This document shows, piece by piece, positions 34,410-36,391 of a stretch of 36,391 nt of DNA (within the stretch, counting starts at the first letter, position 1; each line of letters opens with the position of its first letter). The stretch is from NCBI GenBank assembly GCA_031281555.1, contig JAITFK010000060.1, positions 1 to 36,391 on the forward strand, given 5' to 3'. The stretch is from Treponema sp. (GTDB lineage: Bacteria > Spirochaetota > Spirochaetia > Treponematales > Breznakiellaceae). The notes under the pieces are model-generated. The model was given only the letters and a program-made list of their open reading frames with translations, was not told the DNA's origin and did not search any database. Position numbers and translations under genes: made by a program.

Positions 34410-35624
34410 TTACTGAATTTCCATGCCAATAATTTGACTTATGGTATCCATGTTTAATTCCAAAACAGCTTGAGCGCTTTTTTCACCGGGAACTATAAAA
34501 CTTAAATTGCCGCTTCGTTTTTTCTTGTCACTGCTCAGGGCTTGTATAAAGGCGGCGGATGAACCCATCCGCGGATGGGGGACGGCGGTTTCATAACCGT
34601 AGGCGGCGAGCAGCGCCCGTATGCGTTCCGTCCGCTGCGGAGGGCAGACGCCCAATATCAGGGCCAGGTCGCAGGAACGCGCAATACCCCAGGCAACCGC
34701 TTCACCGTGGGAAATTGTTCCCAGCCCGGCGGTAGACTCCAGGGCATGGCCGAAAGTATGCCCCAGGTTGAGGAGAACGCGCCGGTTTCCCGTTTCCAGC
34801 GGATCTTCCTCGACAATAGCGCCTTTGAACCGTACCGCCCGGCTGACGCAACGGCTTAATTCCGCGCCGGCAGCCAAAGTCCGTGACGCGAAGTCTGGCG
34901 GGAAGCCGTCGCTGAAACTCCCATGGGGAAAAGCCGCCGCCAAAGCGGCAAGCTCGCCAATAAAATCATCGCTGTCCAGTATGGCGGTTTTGATAAGTTC
35001 CGCCATGCCGGATTTCCATTCAGGCAGAGGCAGGCTTGCCAGGCCTTCCAGCGGCATATACACATGGCGGGCGGGAAAAAAAGTCCCTACAATGTTTTTG
35101 ACGCCAAAAAGATCAAACCCGGTTTTTCCGCCCAGACTGGCGTCAACCATGCCCAACAGGGTGGTTGATACCAAAGCAATGGAACAACCCCGCATATAAA
35201 TTGAAGCGGCAAAAGCACTGAGGTCGCTGATAACTCCGCCGCCCACGCCGATAAAAGTTCCGTCCCTGCCCAGTCCGGCGTCACGGGCGCTACGAAGAAT
35301 GGTCTCAACTGCCTGCCAGTCTTTATGTGACTCGCCTGCCTCAAGGGTACAGACGGGAATATTGGCATTACCGCGGATTTTCGCCGCCAGATACTCGGTA
35401 TTGGTATCGCAGATCAGCAGGGGTTTAAAGAAATTTCCGCCAAAATCGCCGGCAATTTCCTCCATACCGGGCAAATTCGGCATAATATGAGCGGAAGTTT
35501 TGAAGACTCCAAAGTTAAAATGCAGGTGTTCGATGGTTATACTCGTACAAAAAAGGGCATCTGCCATAAAACGGCAGATACCAACGCGATAAGCGACATT
35601 AAAACGCCGCTTATCTTCGGGCAA
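34410..35624 (-). CDS. aroB: 3-dehydroquinate synthase
   Basis: AroB closes DAHP to 3-dehydroquinate, the second step of the shikimate pathway. The protein has TFIGVGGGVISDLSAFAASI, STTLLGMVDASLGGKTGFDL, KNIVGTFF, EWKSGMAELIKTAIL and the metal histidines in LNLGHTFGHALES. The frame opens with TTG at 35624, with GGTGG seven bases before it. A later ATG at 35567 (MADAL) also gives a family-length protein but has no ribosome site and lies in a hairpin. Being first in the block, its promoter may drive the downstream genes although its reaction is unrelated to glycans. Confidence 0.92.
   Translation of the reverse strand: MPEDKRRFNVAYRVGICRFMADALFCTSITIEHLHFNFGVFKTSAHIMPNLPGMEEIAGDFGGNFFKPLLICDTNTEYLAAKIRGNANIPVCTLEAGESHKDWQAVETILRSARDAGLGRDGTFIGVGGGVISDLSAFAASIYMRGCSIALVSTTLLGMVDASLGGKTGFDLFGVKNIVGTFFPARHVYMPLEGLASLPLPEWKSGMAELIKTAILDSDDFIGELAALAAAFPHGSFSDGFPPDFASRTLAAGAELSRCVSRAVRFKGAIVEEDPLETGNRRVLLNLGHTFGHALESTAGLGTISHGEAVAWGIARSCDLALILGVCPPQRTERIRALLAAYGYETAVPHPRMGSSAAFIQALSSDKKKRSGNLSFIVPGEKSAQAVLELNMDTISQIIGMEIQ
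35559..35579 (-). promoter_or_regulatory. Hairpin overlapping an internal aroB ATG
   Basis: The mRNA strand can pair ATCTGCC with GGCAGAT (7 bp) around a GTTTTAT loop. The ATG at 35567 sits at the loop-stem junction, so this start would be partly masked if the hairpin forms. It lies inside the aroB frame if the TTG start is used. Confidence 0.35.
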
Positions 35625-35634
35625 AATTCACCCA

Positions 35635-35650
35635 CCGGAACGTGTTCCGG
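35635..35650. promoter_or_regulatory. Inverted repeat in the aroB leader
   Basis: CCGGAAC and GTTCCGG are separated by 2 bp, ending 10 bp before the TTG start of aroB and touching its GGTGG ribosome site. It could be a dimer operator or an RNA hairpin (6-bp stem, four-base loop). No T-run follows in the direction of transcription, so it is not a terminator for that strand. Confidence 0.4.
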
Positions 35651-35728
35651 AGAAAAAAAGACGTTAAAAAATATACGATGAGAACATGGGCGGCCGAAAC
35701 ACACTCCAGGGAACCGTATATAACCTTC

Positions 35729-35757
35729 AAAATAGCACAATAAGGGACTTATTTCAA
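35729..35757 (-). promoter_or_regulatory. Putative promoter for aroB and the downstream block
   Basis: On the minus strand TTGAAA (35757-35752) and TATTTT (35734-35729) are separated by 17 bp. This matches the sigma-70 pattern well at -35 and moderately at -10. It predicts a leader of about 100 nt before the TTG of aroB, which would include the inverted repeat at 35635-35650. Confidence 0.45.
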
Positions 35758-35812
35758 TCTAACACGGTGTTATTCAGGGCAAAAGTATTTACTTTATGAC
35801 CGTATAATTCAG

Positions 35813-35848
35813 CCGGAGGGGGCGCTGCGGGCGCGCCGGCGGCGGGCG
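35813..35848. other. Very GC-rich tract in an AT-rich gap
   Basis: Apart from one A and one T this 36-bp stretch is only G and C, including the palindrome GGCGCGCC at 35830-35837. The flanking gap is AT-rich. It has no coding signature. It could be a structured or protein-bound element; I see no clear function. Confidence 0.4.
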
Positions 35849-35883
35849 AAAACGCTTGTAGCATTCACGCACTCTATTTTTCC

Positions 35884-35971
35884 TTATGCAGAGTTATGCT
35901 CTGTTATGCTAATTCTATACCAGATAAGGAATTAGGTCAATACTTTTATGCAAAGTTATGTAGAATTATGC
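35884..35971. repeat. Two clusters of TTATGC hexamers phased at 10 bp
   Basis: TTATGC occurs at 35884, 35894 and 35904. A second triplet lies at 35946, 35956 (TTATGT) and 35966. Spacing within each cluster is exactly 10 bp, and the clusters are 42 bp apart, near four helical turns. The decamer TTATGCAGAG occurs in both clusters. This is the pattern of sites on one DNA face, as in iterons or cooperative regulator arrays. Confidence 0.65.
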
Positions 35972-36175
35972 AGAGTATAACCCTATTTTTCCAAAAAATT
36001 GATAACAAATTTGATTACAAAACAATGGTTTAAGAATAGGCACAGCGTAAAACAATCATTTTTAGCACTTAAAAACACCCCCAAATCAAGCGTATAGTAG
36101 CCCTTAGAACCGCTTTTATCCCCTTTGCCGTATAATTTCACCTTTAACCCCATAAAACCCCTTCAAAAGCCGTTT

Positions 36176-36204
36176 TTGACATTTTCAATATAATGTCGCA
36201 TAAC
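36176..36204 (+). promoter_or_regulatory. Promoter-like sequence reading into the tandem array
   Basis: TTGACA at 36176-36181 is a perfect -35 match. CATAAC at 36199-36204 lies 17 bp downstream as a modest -10. A perfect TATAAT at 36189-36194 is too close to that -35 to pair with it. If active, transcription would start in the first repeat unit and run right. Confidence 0.3.
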
Positions 36205-36205
36205 G

Positions 36206-36391
36206 GCGGGTGGGTTTGCGTAGCACAAGTCAGCCGCTAGTCTGTCCGTCAGCAGGTGGGTATGTGAATCATAGTCAACTGCGTCTTTTCTTTCCGGTCG
36301 GCAGGTGGGTATGCGAAGCATAGTCAACTGCGTCTTTTTCCGTCCAGCAGGTGGGTATGCGAAGTGTAGTCAACTGCGTTTTTTTTCCGTC
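36206..36391 (+). repeat. Tandem array of four 46-49 bp hairpin-forming units (continues past the edge)
   Basis: Units begin at 36206, 36252, 36301 and 36347. Units 2-4 share GCAGGTGGGTATG, then a GAA turn, then TAGTCAACTGCG and a T-rich tail with CCG. Unit 1 is diverged. Each can pair an outer 4-bp stem (GCGG with CCGC in unit 1, GCAG with CTGC in units 2-4) and an inner stem around the GAA (or GTA) turn, TATGC with GCATA in unit 3. The T-runs after the outer stem grow to eight in unit 4. The units are too alike along their length to be CRISPR repeats and spacers. Confidence 0.7.

Larger units (their letters stand above)
35625..36391. other. Gene-free right end (767 bp)
   Basis: I find no credible coding frame, tRNA or rRNA here. 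A 67-codon minus-strand frame at 35537-35740 overlaps aroB and lacks recognisable features. The gap holds, from left to right, the aroB leader and promoter, a GC-rich tract, two phased TTATGC clusters, about 200 bp with no clear signal (35972-36175), and the promoter-like sequence with the tandem array. Confidence 0.6.

Noticed and set aside
35537-35740. Minus-strand 67-codon frame before aroB
   Set aside because: It overlaps the aroB start in another frame, has no ribosome site and no recognisable sequence.
35884-35971. DnaA boxes or replication-origin iterons
   Set aside because: TTATGCAGA and TTATGCAAA resemble DnaA boxes loosely, but the strict 10-bp phasing, imperfect match and lack of any replication gene argue against calling an origin.
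36206-36391. CRISPR array
   Set aside because: Units are similar along most of their length, with no variable spacers of constant size and no cas genes.

Overview
The window holds one very long block of genes, all on the minus strand (transcribed from right to left). It is a surface-glycan biosynthesis locus running from about 35.6 kb to the left edge, where it is cut inside a wbaP-type gene. The right-hand 770 bp has no gene but carries structured repeats. An outer-membrane beta-barrel protein, GDP-heptose genes and a pepM / ppd / pntC-phnW phosphonate set suggest a Gram-negative-type host-associated bacterium. My best guess is a spirochaete of the Treponema type. This is inference from gene content only; no rRNA or other taxonomic marker is present.

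Layout in transcription order: (1) 35.6-32.8 kb: aroB, then a secreted POTRA-plus-barrel outer-membrane protein. (2) 32.8-28.7 kb: UDP-glucose dehydrogenase, UDP-glucuronate 4-epimerase and a PglK-like ABC flippase. (3) 28.6-27.3 kb: a COG1373-type ATPase that looks like an insertion, with its own AT-rich palindromic promoter region. (4) 27.3-22.5 kb: nucleotide-sugar genes, namely a WecC-like dehydrogenase, a UDP-xylose-synthase-like SDR, RmlA, an FdtA-like ketoisomerase and an FdtB-like aminotransferase. No dTDP-glucose 4,6-dehydratase is present. (5) 22.5-16.5 kb: six transferases (GT8, GT92-like, TagB/F-like, GT32-like, GT2, GT4). (6) 16.5-12.2 kb: a complete route from phosphoenolpyruvate to 2-aminoethylphosphonate (AEP) and CMP-AEP. 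(7) 12.2-9.2 kb: GDP-D-glycero-D-manno-heptose synthesis. (8) 9.2-3.8 kb: two tandem paralogues of about 890 residues that fuse a YidC/Oxa1-like membrane domain to an alkaline-phosphatase-superfamily (LtaS/EptA-like) catalytic domain. (9) 3.8 kb to the left edge: GT4, ManC (GDP-mannose), GT4 and the start of WbaP.

Together the genes describe a lipid-linked glycan begun by WbaP, built from several nucleotide sugars (GDP-Man, GDP-Hep, UDP-hexuronates, a 3-amino-dideoxyhexose) and flipped by a PglK-like ABC protein. AEP and heptose synthesis lie directly upstream of the two YidC-phosphatase-fold fusions. My main hypothesis is that these fusions are periplasmic phospho- or phosphono-transferases that decorate the glycan or a lipid. 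Both lack the groove arginine of true YidC insertases at the aligned position, so the YidC-like part may have been repurposed.

The gene-free right end holds two clusters of TTATGC hexamers repeated exactly every 10 bp, and a four-copy tandem array (46-49 bp units). In that array one outer stem shows a compensatory change, so it may form structured DNA or RNA. No mobile elements, CRISPR arrays, tRNAs or rRNAs were seen.
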